Assembly: GCA_031270875.1 (NCBI GenBank)
Contig: JAISXC010000238.1
Span: 1-5,051 of the forward strand
Length of the DNA stretch: 5,051 nt
Direction: 5' to 3'
From: Desulfovibrio sp.
GTDB taxonomy: Bacteria > Desulfobacterota > Desulfovibrionia > Desulfovibrionales > Desulfovibrionaceae
Within the stretch, counting starts at the first letter, position 1. Each line of letters opens with the position of its first letter. Positions 1 to 5,051 of the stretch are shown in pieces. Below the pieces are notes generated by a model that worked only from the letters and a program-made list of their open reading frames with translations, was not told the DNA's origin and did no database searches. Both the position numbers and the translations under genes were made by a program.

Positions 1-209
1 GAGAGAGAAAAAGAACTCAGAAGCGCCCAGGCCACATCGACAACTAGAGGAATCGTAAAGTACGCCGGAGGTATCCTGGATTCGGGCTTCAGCGCGTTGG
101 CGATGCAAAACAAACCCAAGCCCATCCAGGACAGCCCAAACAGAAGAATGGCCCACCATTTCCGGCGGACGGCACGAGAACCCCACATCAACAGCAAGAG
201 TTGAATCAT
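1..209 (-). CDS. Unrecognised membrane protein, N-terminal part (runs off left edge)
   Basis: Reading the minus strand from the ATG at 209 gives an open frame of 69 codons that continues past base 1. It begins MIQLLLLMWGSRAVRRKWWA. There are two hydrophobic stretches, at about residues 20-37 and 49-69, separated by a short polar link (KPESRIPP). The basic RAVRRKWW patch before the first one suggests a cytoplasmic N-terminus. An in-frame TAA lies 21 bases upstream of the ATG and an AAGG is placed 8 bases before it, so this start is well supported. The gene follows hslU on the same strand after a 97-bp gap. The layout faintly recalls small multi-pass proteins such as HdeD/DUF308, but I do not recognise it and assign no function. 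Confidence 0.6.
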   Translation of the reverse strand, partial: MIQLLLLMWGSRAVRRKWWAILLFGLSWMGLGLFCIANALKPESRIPPAYFTIPLVVDVAWALLSSFSL

Positions 210-254
210 CGCGCCCGCCTTACCGACTTATCGTACGGAACTCATGCAAAAAAA

Positions 255-260
255 ATTATA
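255..260 (-). promoter_or_regulatory. Candidate -10 box for the membrane protein at 1-209
   Basis: The minus strand reads TATAAT here, followed directly by a run of T (A8 on the plus strand at 248-255). Transcription would start about 40 bases before the ATG at 209. No good -35 element lies 16-18 bases upstream (GAACGT at 17), so the call is weak. The T-run could instead belong to a poor hslU terminator, because short imperfect GC-rich pairings (CGCG/CGCG and GCGA/TCGC) precede it. The 97-bp gap holds nothing else that I can see. Confidence 0.3.
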
Positions 261-308
261 CCCACCGCGCCACGGCGACGTTCGCGTCATGGTCCAGAAC
301 GACGGTCA

Positions 309-1622
309 CTACAGAATATATTGACGCAAGTTCTGGTCGTTCAGCACATCCTCAAGATGCCCCTGCACATAGGCTTTGTCGATATTCACACAGGCGCCGG
401 GCACGTCTGGCGCATCAAAGGAAATGCCCGCAAGAATTTTCTCCATGATTGTGTAGAGGCGGCGCGCGCCGATGTTTTCCGTACGCGAGTTGGTGTCTTC
501 GGCGAATACCGCGATTTCGTCAAGGCCGTCCTCGGTAAAGCTCAATGTGACGCTTTCCGTTGCCAGCAGGGCTTCATATTGTTTGGTGAGAGCGTTATCC
601 GGCTCTGTGAGGATGCGCAGGAATTCTTTTTTGCCGAGAGGCTGCAATTCCACACGCAGGGGAAAACGCCCCTGAAGTTCCGGAATCATGTCCGACGGCT
701 TGCTGAAATGAAAAGCTCCCGCAGCGATGAAGAGAATGTGGTCCGTGCGGATCATGCCATATTTTGTGTTGACGGAACTGCCTTCCACTATGGGCAGCAG
801 ATCGCGCTGGACGCCCTCACGGGAAATGTCCGACGTGCGGTTTTGTGAAGGGGATGCTATTTTATCTATTTCATCAATGAAAATAATTCCGCTCTGCTCC
901 ACGCGCTCCTTGGCTATCTCCGCAATAGTCTCATGGTCTGTCAGTTTTTCGGATTCTTCCTGAACCAGCACGTTGAAGGCTTCTTTGATTTTCATCTTGC
1001 GCCGGCGCCGGCGCGGCGGCAAAGCCTTGCCGAACATATCCTTGATCTGGCCGCTTATCTGTTCCATGCCGGGTATGGCGAAAACATCGATAACCGGACC
1101 GGACTGTTCCGATATTTCCAACTCCACTTCCCTGTCGTCCAAAAAGCCCTGCCGGAACCGCTGTAGAAGTTTTTCGCGCGTGCCGGCACGCTCCTCCTGA
1201 CCGAAGGAAACCGGCAGGAGCAAATCCAGAAGGCGTCCTTCGGCCGCCGCCTCAGCGGATCCCTTGACCCGGGCGTTTTCTTCCTCACGCACCAAGTTTA
1301 TGCCGATTTCCATAAGATCCCGGACCATGGACTCCACATCACGCCCAACGTAACCTACCTCCGTAAATTTTGTGGCCTCAACCTTAAGGAAGGGCGCGCC
1401 GGAAAGACGGGCGAGACGGCGGGCAATTTCCGTCTTCCCGACGCCGGTAGGTCCCATCATAATGATATTTTTGGGGGCGATTTCATCGCGCAATTCCGAG
1501 GAGAGCCGCTGACGGCGCCAACGGTTTCGAACAGCCACAGCCACCATGCGCTTGGCCTGTTCCTGGCCGACGACAAATTTGTCAAGCTCAGTCACAATTT
1601 CGCGAGGTGTCAGAGCGCTCAT
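309..1622 (-). CDS. hslU: HslU, ATPase/unfoldase subunit of the HslUV (ClpYQ) protease
   Basis: HslU is a cytoplasmic AAA+ hexamer that unfolds substrates with ATP and feeds them into the HslV peptidase. This protein has 437 residues, close to the usual length for the family. Visible motifs are the Walker A GPTGVGKT (57-64), the pore loop GYVG (90-93), the Walker B IIFIDEID (246-253), the sensor I region FIAAGAFH (298-305), the arginine-finger segment ELQGRFPLR (315-323) and the sensor II segment [11 protein letters not shown] (385-395). The intermediate (I) domain lies between about residues 110 and 240. The C-terminus NLRQYIL matches the family's tail that inserts into HslV and activates it. 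The start is fixed by GGGAG 5 bases upstream. hslV usually lies directly before hslU, but here the upstream side holds a divergent region, so hslV must be elsewhere or missing. The reading frame is intact. Confidence 0.97.
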   Translation of the reverse strand: MSALTPREIVTELDKFVVGQEQAKRMVAVAVRNRWRRQRLSSELRDEIAPKNIIMMGPTGVGKTEIARRLARLSGAPFLKVEATKFTEVGYVGRDVESMVRDLMEIGINLVREEENARVKGSAEAAAEGRLLDLLLPVSFGQEERAGTREKLLQRFRQGFLDDREVELEISEQSGPVIDVFAIPGMEQISGQIKDMFGKALPPRRRRRKMKIKEAFNVLVQEESEKLTDHETIAEIAKERVEQSGIIFIDEIDKIASPSQNRTSDISREGVQRDLLPIVEGSSVNTKYGMIRTDHILFIAAGAFHFSKPSDMIPELQGRFPLRVELQPLGKKEFLRILTEPDNALTKQYEALLATESVTLSFTEDGLDEIAVFAEDTNSRTENIGARRLYTIMEKILAGISFDAPDVPGACVNIDKAYVQGHLEDVLNDQNLRQYIL

Positions 1623-1689
1623 TTCTTCTCCCGGAGTTGCAGTGACGCATCATTTTTCACGAGCTGCGTATGTTGATTCACACCTGTCG

Positions 1690-1706
1690 CCTGCGGATGT
1701 CGCAGG
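1690..1706. promoter_or_regulatory. 6-bp inverted repeat next to the hslU promoter
   Basis: CCTGCG-GATGT-CGCAGG is a perfect 6-bp inverted repeat with a 5-base spacer. It abuts and slightly overlaps the candidate hslU -10 box on the downstream side. It could be an operator, or a hairpin near the 5' end of the hslU mRNA. I cannot match it to a known regulator site: it is not the heat-shock CIRCE element, which has 9-bp arms. Confidence 0.3.
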
Positions 1707-1733
1707 ATATATCGTTTCCCGCTGTCCTGGCAA
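1706..1733 (-). promoter_or_regulatory. Candidate sigma70-type promoter for hslU
   Basis: On the minus strand TTGCCA (1728-1733) is followed after 16 bases by TATATC (1706-1711). These match the sigma70 consensus at 5 of 6 and 4 of 6 positions. The leader to the hslU ATG would be about 75 bases. I see no heat-shock sigma32-type sequence (CTTGAA / CCCCAT), although hslU is heat-inducible in E. coli. Confidence 0.4.
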
Positions 1734-1770
1734 GAATGGATTGCGGTACGGTCTGTTCAGAAGTATAGAA

Positions 1771-1777
1771 AAGGAGG
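1771..1777 (+). promoter_or_regulatory. Strong Shine-Dalgarno AAGGAGG, 7 bases before a GTG in a different frame from the likely gene
   Basis: AAGGAGG is near-perfect and sits 7 bases before GTG at 1785. That GTG opens a frame (1785-1985, 66 codons) whose product, starting MPIPAFLPLGQQSGTG, turns arginine-rich and does not look like a real protein. The protein-like frame is one base out of phase. A TATAGA directly upstream (1764-1769), with a weak TTGCGG 17 bases before it, could be a -10, but it would start transcripts inside the Shine-Dalgarno. Confidence 0.5.
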
Positions 1778-1821
1778 AACCGGAGTGCCCATCCCCGCGT
1801 TTTTACCCTTGGGGCAACAAA

Positions 1822-2046
1822 GTGGAACAGGTTTATACGCTGTCATCCGGCGGTGTCGCCTCATGGCTCTTTCCCGCATTGTTCGCGGGAGGCGTTCTGC
1901 TGCAACTTGTCTATTGCCGTTGGCGCAAAGGCTGTCTGCTGTATGCGGGGTGCGGCATGGTGTTGATCGCGGCCGCGCTGGATAAGGATATTACACTGGC
2001 GGCAGGACAGTTGTTGGCGGCCTGTCTTGCTTCTTATTACCGCTGA
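1822..2046 (+). CDS. Small hydrophobic protein, weakly LAB_N-like; start uncertain, possibly frameshifted
   Basis: From GTG 1822 the frame encodes 74 residues and ends at TGA 2046, 12 bases before a strong hairpin. It has two or three membrane segments, at about residues 12-31, 38-53 and 57-70, joined by the basic loop CRWRKG. The C-terminal pattern D-x-D-x-x-L-x-x-G-Q-x-L, ending in YYR, recalls the LAB_N domain of lipid A biosynthesis proteins (typically RDP...LGQ...YLRN). That resemblance is from memory and weak. GTG 1822 has only a modest GGGG 7 bases upstream. The better ribosome site at 1771 serves GTG 1785 in another frame. Deleting one base from the T5 run at 1800-1804 would join the two into an 86-residue protein starting MPIPAFYPWGNKVEQVY. 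It is therefore either a short intact gene or one broken by an indel. The function is not known. Confidence 0.5.
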   Translation: MEQVYTLSSGGVASWLFPALFAGGVLLQLVYCRWRKGCLLYAGCGMVLIAAALDKDITLAAGQLLAACLASYYR

Positions 2047-2058
2047 CAAGTTTATAAA

Positions 2059-2091
2059 GGCAAAACCCCGGCTTTGCACCGGGGTTTTGCC
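2059..2091. terminator. Perfect 13-bp hairpin terminator between convergent genes
   Basis: GGCAAAACCCCGG (2059-2071), a 7-base loop and CCGGGGTTTTGCC (2079-2091) form a perfect 13-bp stem. The right arm begins 12 bases downstream of the ppaC stop read on the minus strand, and the left arm is 12 bases past the TGA of the plus-strand small gene. On the minus strand the stem is followed by TTTATAAA, a partial T-tract, so it suits ppaC best. The A4/T4 blocks in the stem let it act in both directions. Confidence 0.85.
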
Positions 2092-2103
2092 GAACATCAA
2101 GCC

Positions 2104-3021
2104 TTACTTGAAGGCTTTCTCAAAATTGGGCACAACCTGTTTTTTACGGCTCATAACTCCCGGCAGCCACACGGTCTTGCCATCCGGCTTGACGCCGAAA
2201 GCTTTTTCCACCACAGAAGGATCATCGGAGACGATAAGCATTTCCGATCCTTCTTTCATAATGTCGGTCAACAGCAGAAAGACGCTGTGGCGACCTTCTC
2301 CCTTGACCTTTTGAATTTCCGCATACAGTCCGTCTTTCACATTGGCGAGGATGGAGAGATCCACCACTTCCAGTTGGCCTATGCCCACTCTTTTGCCGCT
2401 CATATCAAAATCTTTATAGTCGCGGAACACAAGATCCTTCATGGATGCCCCTTCCACGGCGCTCTTGACTTTGAACATCTCCATGCCCAAAACTTTTACG
2501 TCAGCCACACCGGCGATTTTGGCAAGGGCGTCAACGGCTTTTTTGTCCGCTTCCGTGCAGGTTGGCGACTTGAAGATGACCGTGTCGGACAGAATGGCGC
2601 AAAGCATGGCGCCCGCGATGTTCTTGGGAATTTCTACGCCATAGAAGTCATACATGCTTTTCAGAACGGTATTTGTACAGCCAACAGGCCAGATCCACGC
2701 TTCCAGAGGGGCGGATGTGGTCACATCGCCAAGTTTGTGATGATCCACAATGCCGAGTATAGTTGCGGAATCCATACCGGCCGGGGCTTGGGGCAGATCG
2801 GAATAATCGACCAGCCAGAGTTCCTTTCCCGCTACGTCTTTGACTACCTGCGGCGCGACAAGGCCGAACTTTTTGAGCACAAACTCCGTTTCCGGCGTTG
2901 GTTCGCCCTGGGCCGCCGGTGTAACGGGAAAACCGCGTTTGCTGTAAAGGTCCGCCGCCGCGACGGCGGCGACAATACTGTCGGTGTCGGGATTCATGTG
3001 ACCAAGAACCAGTGCGGACAT
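2104..3021 (-). CDS. ppaC: Manganese-dependent (family II) inorganic pyrophosphatase
   Basis: The enzyme hydrolyses pyrophosphate to two phosphates in the cytoplasm. In a sulfate reducer it would pull the ATP sulfurylase reaction toward APS by removing PPi. The product has 305 residues, normal for the plain two-domain form without CBS insertions. The DHH domain carries GHMNPDTDS (7-15; metal ligands His8, Asp12, Asp14), LVDYSD (70-75; Asp72), DHH (93-95) and AILSDT (142-147; Asp146). The C-terminal DHHA2 domain has the substrate-binding SRKKQ (291-295). All key residues of the Bacillus/Streptococcus enzymes have a counterpart, although LVDYSD replaces the more usual LVDHNE. The frame is open back to an ATG at 3087. 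ATG 3021 is chosen because GGAGG lies 8 bases upstream (3030-3034) and GHMNPDTDS sits near the N-terminus in this family. It follows the DsrK-like gene on the same strand after 137 bp. Confidence 0.96.
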   Translation of the reverse strand: MSALVLGHMNPDTDSIVAAVAAADLYSKRGFPVTPAAQGEPTPETEFVLKKFGLVAPQVVKDVAGKELWLVDYSDLPQAPAGMDSATILGIVDHHKLGDVTTSAPLEAWIWPVGCTNTVLKSMYDFYGVEIPKNIAGAMLCAILSDTVIFKSPTCTEADKKAVDALAKIAGVADVKVLGMEMFKVKSAVEGASMKDLVFRDYKDFDMSGKRVGIGQLEVVDLSILANVKDGLYAEIQKVKGEGRHSVFLLLTDIMKEGSEMLIVSDDPSVVEKAFGVKPDGKTVWLPGVMSRKKQVVPNFEKAFK

Positions 3022-3052
3022 GGTTGTATCCTCCGATAAGTTTTCAAATGAT

Positions 3053-3128
3053 GCGGCCACAATGCGCCGCTTTGTTCTTTTTAGCACAAAATCCTGAATC
3101 TGCCAAGAGGCTTTCCGGCAATGCGCCG
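3053..3128. repeat. Duplicated 10-mer, each copy in a small hairpin, in the spacer before ppaC
   Basis: CAATGCGCCG occurs at 3060-3069 and again at 3119-3128, a 59-base period. Each copy forms the right side of a small stem: GCGGC/GCCGC at 3053-3070 with an 8-base loop, and CGGC/GCCG at 3116-3128 with a 5-base loop. The copies lie on either side of the candidate ppaC promoter. The stems are too short and lack T-tracts, so they are poor terminators. They could be protein-binding sites or chance. Confidence 0.35.
3078..3106 (-). promoter_or_regulatory. Candidate sigma70-type promoter for ppaC
   Basis: On the minus strand TTGGCA (3101-3106) and TAAAAA (3078-3083) are 17 bases apart, matching the consensus at 5 of 6 and 4 of 6 positions. 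The leader would be about 50 bases and the GGAGG of ppaC lies inside it. This suggests ppaC can be transcribed separately from the upstream electron-transfer genes. Read-through from them is also possible, because I see no strong terminator in the spacer. Confidence 0.4.
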
Positions 3129-3158
3129 TCTCCTCGCGTTTTCACACCAAATGAAAAA

Positions 3159-4754
3159 TTATTCCTCTTCTCCTTCCCATTTTACAAAGCCCGGCTTGGC
3201 ATTGCTCATGGCGTTCACGATCAGTTCCACAAGCCCGCCGTATGCGAAGCTGTTTTTGGCATAAAGATCGTTGTGCTCCAGTATTTCGCGAATCTGCCCC
3301 TTGCAGTTGGAACAGGGAGCGCAAATGTATTTTTTCGTCTCGGGGCCGAGGCAGTCTTTGAAGGCTTCGCCAATCTGCCACATCTTTTTCCGACCTGAAA
3401 TATTGCCGCGCCATTCTTCAATATTGTTGCGCGTCATGATGGCGAAACCGGATCCTCCGCCGCAGCAGTAATTGTTGACGCCGTTGCAGGGCATCTCACG
3501 GAATTTCGGTGCGATTTTGCGCAAAATTTCACGCTGCGGCTGCACAATGCCCATCAGACGGACAACATTGCAGGGGTCGTGCAATGTCACGGGGAAGTCA
3601 TTGCGTGACGGGTCAAGCTTAAGACGGCCTGACATGATGACGTCATGCAGGGTAACATAGCAGCTTTCCCGCGGAACCTGATATTCAAAGGGAATAAGCC
3701 TGTCGGCGATTACCGTCAGGCCTTTGTGGGCATGCCCGCACTCGCCGATCACGATTTTCTTGACGCCAAGCTCCTTGGCTGCCAGCATGTGCTGCAGGGC
3801 GATGCGCGCCGCCTGGGTATCATCGTAAAAAATGCCGTAATTCACGCCGTCATAGGCCATCGACTTGCTGGAGAGCGTCCAGGAGAGCCCGGCCTCCTGA
3901 AAAATCAGGGAAAAGGCGGCGATGTTCTCAGGCCAGGCCATGATTTCGCCGGCGTTGTGCAGAAGCAAAATATCCGCTCCCTGCACGTCAAAGGGGGTGT
4001 GAATGCCGATGCCGGTGATTTCCGCGTAGTCCTCGTCAATAAATTCGACATTCTCTTTCACGACCTCCGGCGTCATGCCGGTGGAGGATCCCACCCTCAT
4101 TTGATTCATGGTGCCTTTTTCGTGCAGCTCGCGCGGATGGATGTCCATTTCCTGACTGAATATTTTGCGGATTTCCCGTGTGATCAGGCCGTTGTCCACG
4201 CCTATGGGACAGGTCTGGGCGCAGCGGCGGCAGAGATTGCAGCGGTAGGCCAATTCGCCGAGACGCGCCACGGTTTTCCAGTTCAGGCCCATATCGCCGA
4301 AGCGCCATTTGGCGAGCGGTTCTTTTTTGACATATTGTTTGTATATGCGCCTAAAAATTTCCGAGCGGAAATTGGGACGGTACATGTCGTGTTCGCCCGA
4401 CATTTCAAACAAATGGCAGGCCTCCGAGCAGGAGTTGCACTGGGCGCAGTAGTCGGTGCTGGTCTCCAGAATCGGCAGAAAGGCCCAGTTGTTTTCCTTG
4501 GTGAAAATTTTACGCATGCCGCTCAGGAACTTGTTGACCAGCTCCTCTTCTTCGGCGCGGTTTTTGGGTTTGGGGATGTTCAGCACGCACACTTCGTCCA
4601 GAATGCAGCAGGTGTTCCCCTTCTGTTCTTCAGTAAGAGGCCTCCACGGCATTTTGGCCACGTCAAGGGGCAGGTCCGGTATGCGTTCCAGACTGACGGA
4701 CGTCATCTGGCCTTCCGCGGTGGAAACATCGGTCAGTTGCAGATTGTCTTTCAT
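3159..4754 (-). CDS. DsrK/HdrD-like iron-sulfur (CCG-domain) electron-transfer subunit
   Basis: The protein has 531 residues and no membrane segment, so it is a cytoplasmic subunit docked on its cytochrome b partner. A ferredoxin-like part holds two 4Fe-4S motifs: Cys103, 106, 109, 113 and Cys172, 175, 178, 182 (the latter followed by Pro). The C-terminal half resembles heterodisulfide-reductase CCG domains: HDPC (Cys395), CCGGGSG (Cys430-Cys431) and CAPCSNC (Cys478, 481, 484). This set probably binds the unusual 4Fe-4S centre that acts on thiol/disulfide substrates. The first CCG domain is degenerate and keeps only GECGH (Cys339), as in DsrK. The segment around 286-345 also resembles DsrK. 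The start is fixed by GGGAG 8 bases before the ATG, 12 bp after the cytochrome b gene. Alternatives within the superfamily are TmcB or HmcF, but gene order (cytochrome b first) and length favour DsrK. No dsrJ follows, so I give no symbol. The family is certain; the exact orthologue is not. Confidence 0.85.
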   Translation of the reverse strand: MKDNLQLTDVSTAEGQMTSVSLERIPDLPLDVAKMPWRPLTEEQKGNTCCILDEVCVLNIPKPKNRAEEEELVNKFLSGMRKIFTKENNWAFLPILETSTDYCAQCNSCSEACHLFEMSGEHDMYRPNFRSEIFRRIYKQYVKKEPLAKWRFGDMGLNWKTVARLGELAYRCNLCRRCAQTCPIGVDNGLITREIRKIFSQEMDIHPRELHEKGTMNQMRVGSSTGMTPEVVKENVEFIDEDYAEITGIGIHTPFDVQGADILLLHNAGEIMAWPENIAAFSLIFQEAGLSWTLSSKSMAYDGVNYGIFYDDTQAARIALQHMLAAKELGVKKIVIGECGHAHKGLTVIADRLIPFEYQVPRESCYVTLHDVIMSGRLKLDPSRNDFPVTLHDPCNVVRLMGIVQPQREILRKIAPKFREMPCNGVNNYCCGGGSGFAIMTRNNIEEWRGNISGRKKMWQIGEAFKDCLGPETKKYICAPCSNCKGQIREILEHNDLYAKNSFAYGGLVELIVNAMSNAKPGFVKWEGEEE

Positions 4755-4766
4755 GGTGAAAACTCC

Positions 4767-5051
4767 CTAGTCATTCTTGGGGGCTGCGGGATTGCTGGTG
4801 GCGACTTCAAGCCATGTCTTCGAACCGACCCCGCCGGTAACATGCTTTGCGGACCAGGTGACGGCGAATTTCAACGCGTTGGGGATTATGCCCTTGTTGC
4901 GCTCGCTGTACGTGGTGGGTTCATCACCCCAGCGTATGTCGTGATACGTGAAGTATTTCATGAAGAGATGCGCCATCTGCGTTAAAGGTATCCAGATCAG
5001 CAGGAAAAAGCCGACAAGCAGATGCAGGGCGAACCATGTGCTGGGCTGCGG
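4767..5051 (-). CDS. DsrM/NarI-like membrane cytochrome b subunit, C-terminal part (runs off right edge)
   Basis: The last 94 residues and the TAG are present; the N-terminus lies beyond base 5051. The fragment starts in a membrane helix (TWFALHLLVGFFLLIWIPL) and continues into MAHLFMKYFTYHDIRW, then a polar cytoplasmic tail ending NPAAPKND. Two histidines, in ALHLL and MAHLF, are exactly 18 residues apart. That matches the spacing of haem b ligands His187 and His205 in the last helices of NarI. The protein therefore probably carries quinone-linked b haems and forms the membrane anchor for the iron-sulfur protein encoded just downstream. Its stop codon overlaps the first base of the next gene's GGGAG, which suggests translational coupling. 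DsrM, TmcC and HdrE-like proteins share this fold, and the fragment alone cannot separate them. Confidence 0.8.
   Translation of the reverse strand, partial: PQPSTWFALHLLVGFFLLIWIPLTQMAHLFMKYFTYHDIRWGDEPTTYSERNKGIIPNALKFAVTWSAKHVTGGVGSKTWLEVATSNPAAPKND

Noticed and set aside
201..848. 215-codon open frame on the plus strand
   Set aside because: It is antisense to the 3' part of hslU and the start of the neighbouring membrane gene. There is no ribosome site and the product is not protein-like.
999..1020. GC-rich repetitive stretch (GCGCCGGCGCCGGCGCGGCGGC) inside hslU
   Set aside because: It simply encodes the arginine run PPRRRRRK at residues 202-209, which corresponds to a basic segment in other HslU proteins, so it is not a separate repeat element.
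1546..1821. Upstream extension of the small plus-strand frame back to ATG 1546
   Set aside because: The extension overlaps the hslU start antisense and crosses its promoter. It has no Shine-Dalgarno at 1546, and the hydrophobic, protein-like part begins only after about 1822.
1861..2100. 79-codon minus-strand frame starting in the terminator
   Set aside because: It begins inside the 13-bp hairpin, has no ribosome site and is antisense to the hydrophobic plus-strand frame, which looks far more protein-like.
2074..3039. 321-codon open frame on the plus strand
   Set aside because: It mirrors ppaC, starts inside the terminator hairpin and runs into the ppaC ribosome site. Its product is rich in His, Phe and Gly without domain character.
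3022..3087. 22-residue N-terminal extension of ppaC from ATG 3087
   Set aside because: ATG 3021 has GGAGG 8 bases upstream and places the GHMNPDTDS motif at residue 7 as in the family. The extension would also start upstream of the likely transcription start.
3645..4985. 446-codon open frame on the plus strand
   Set aside because: It lies antisense to the DsrK-like gene and the cytochrome b gene, whose motifs are unmistakable. It has no ribosome site and no recognisable domain, and it crosses the boundary between two real genes. Codon bias on the true strand explains its openness.

Overview
The window most likely comes from a dissimilatory sulfate reducer of the Desulfovibrio type (Desulfobacterota). 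The evidence is a membrane cytochrome b / iron-sulfur gene pair of the DsrM-DsrK kind, followed by a manganese-type (family II) inorganic pyrophosphatase. The DNA looks moderately GC-rich by eye. No sequence search was possible, so the taxonomy is an inference.

Layout from left to right. At 1-209 (minus) is the N-terminal part of an unrecognised membrane protein that runs off the left edge. At 309-1622 (minus) is an intact hslU, the ATPase of the HslUV protease, with no hslV beside it. At 1623-1821 is a divergent control region that holds a candidate hslU promoter, a 6-bp inverted repeat and a strong Shine-Dalgarno sequence for a plus-strand gene. At about 1822-2046 (plus) is a small hydrophobic protein that weakly resembles the lipid A biosynthesis N-terminal (LAB_N) domain; its start is ambiguous and may be frameshifted. 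At 2059-2091 a perfect 13-bp hairpin separates it from the convergent ppaC. At 2104-3021 (minus) is ppaC. At 3022-3158 is a spacer with a candidate ppaC promoter and a duplicated 10-mer. At 3159-4754 (minus) is a DsrK/HdrD-like iron-sulfur protein. At 4767-5051 (minus) is the C-terminal end of a DsrM/NarI-like cytochrome b.

How the genes fit together: the cytochrome b and iron-sulfur genes are 12 bp apart, with the first stop codon touching the second gene's ribosome binding site, so they should be one transcript and one complex. Such complexes pass electrons between membrane quinones and a cytoplasmic thiol/disulfide-type reaction. The pyrophosphatase would remove the PPi made when sulfate is activated to APS, so its position next to this pair makes metabolic sense, although it seems to have its own promoter. 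The partners dsrJ, dsrO and dsrP, which usually follow dsrK in Desulfovibrio, are absent from the expected position. This is therefore either a stand-alone DsrMK-type paralogue or a rearranged locus.

No tRNA, rRNA, CRISPR array, insertion sequence or clearly novel system was seen.
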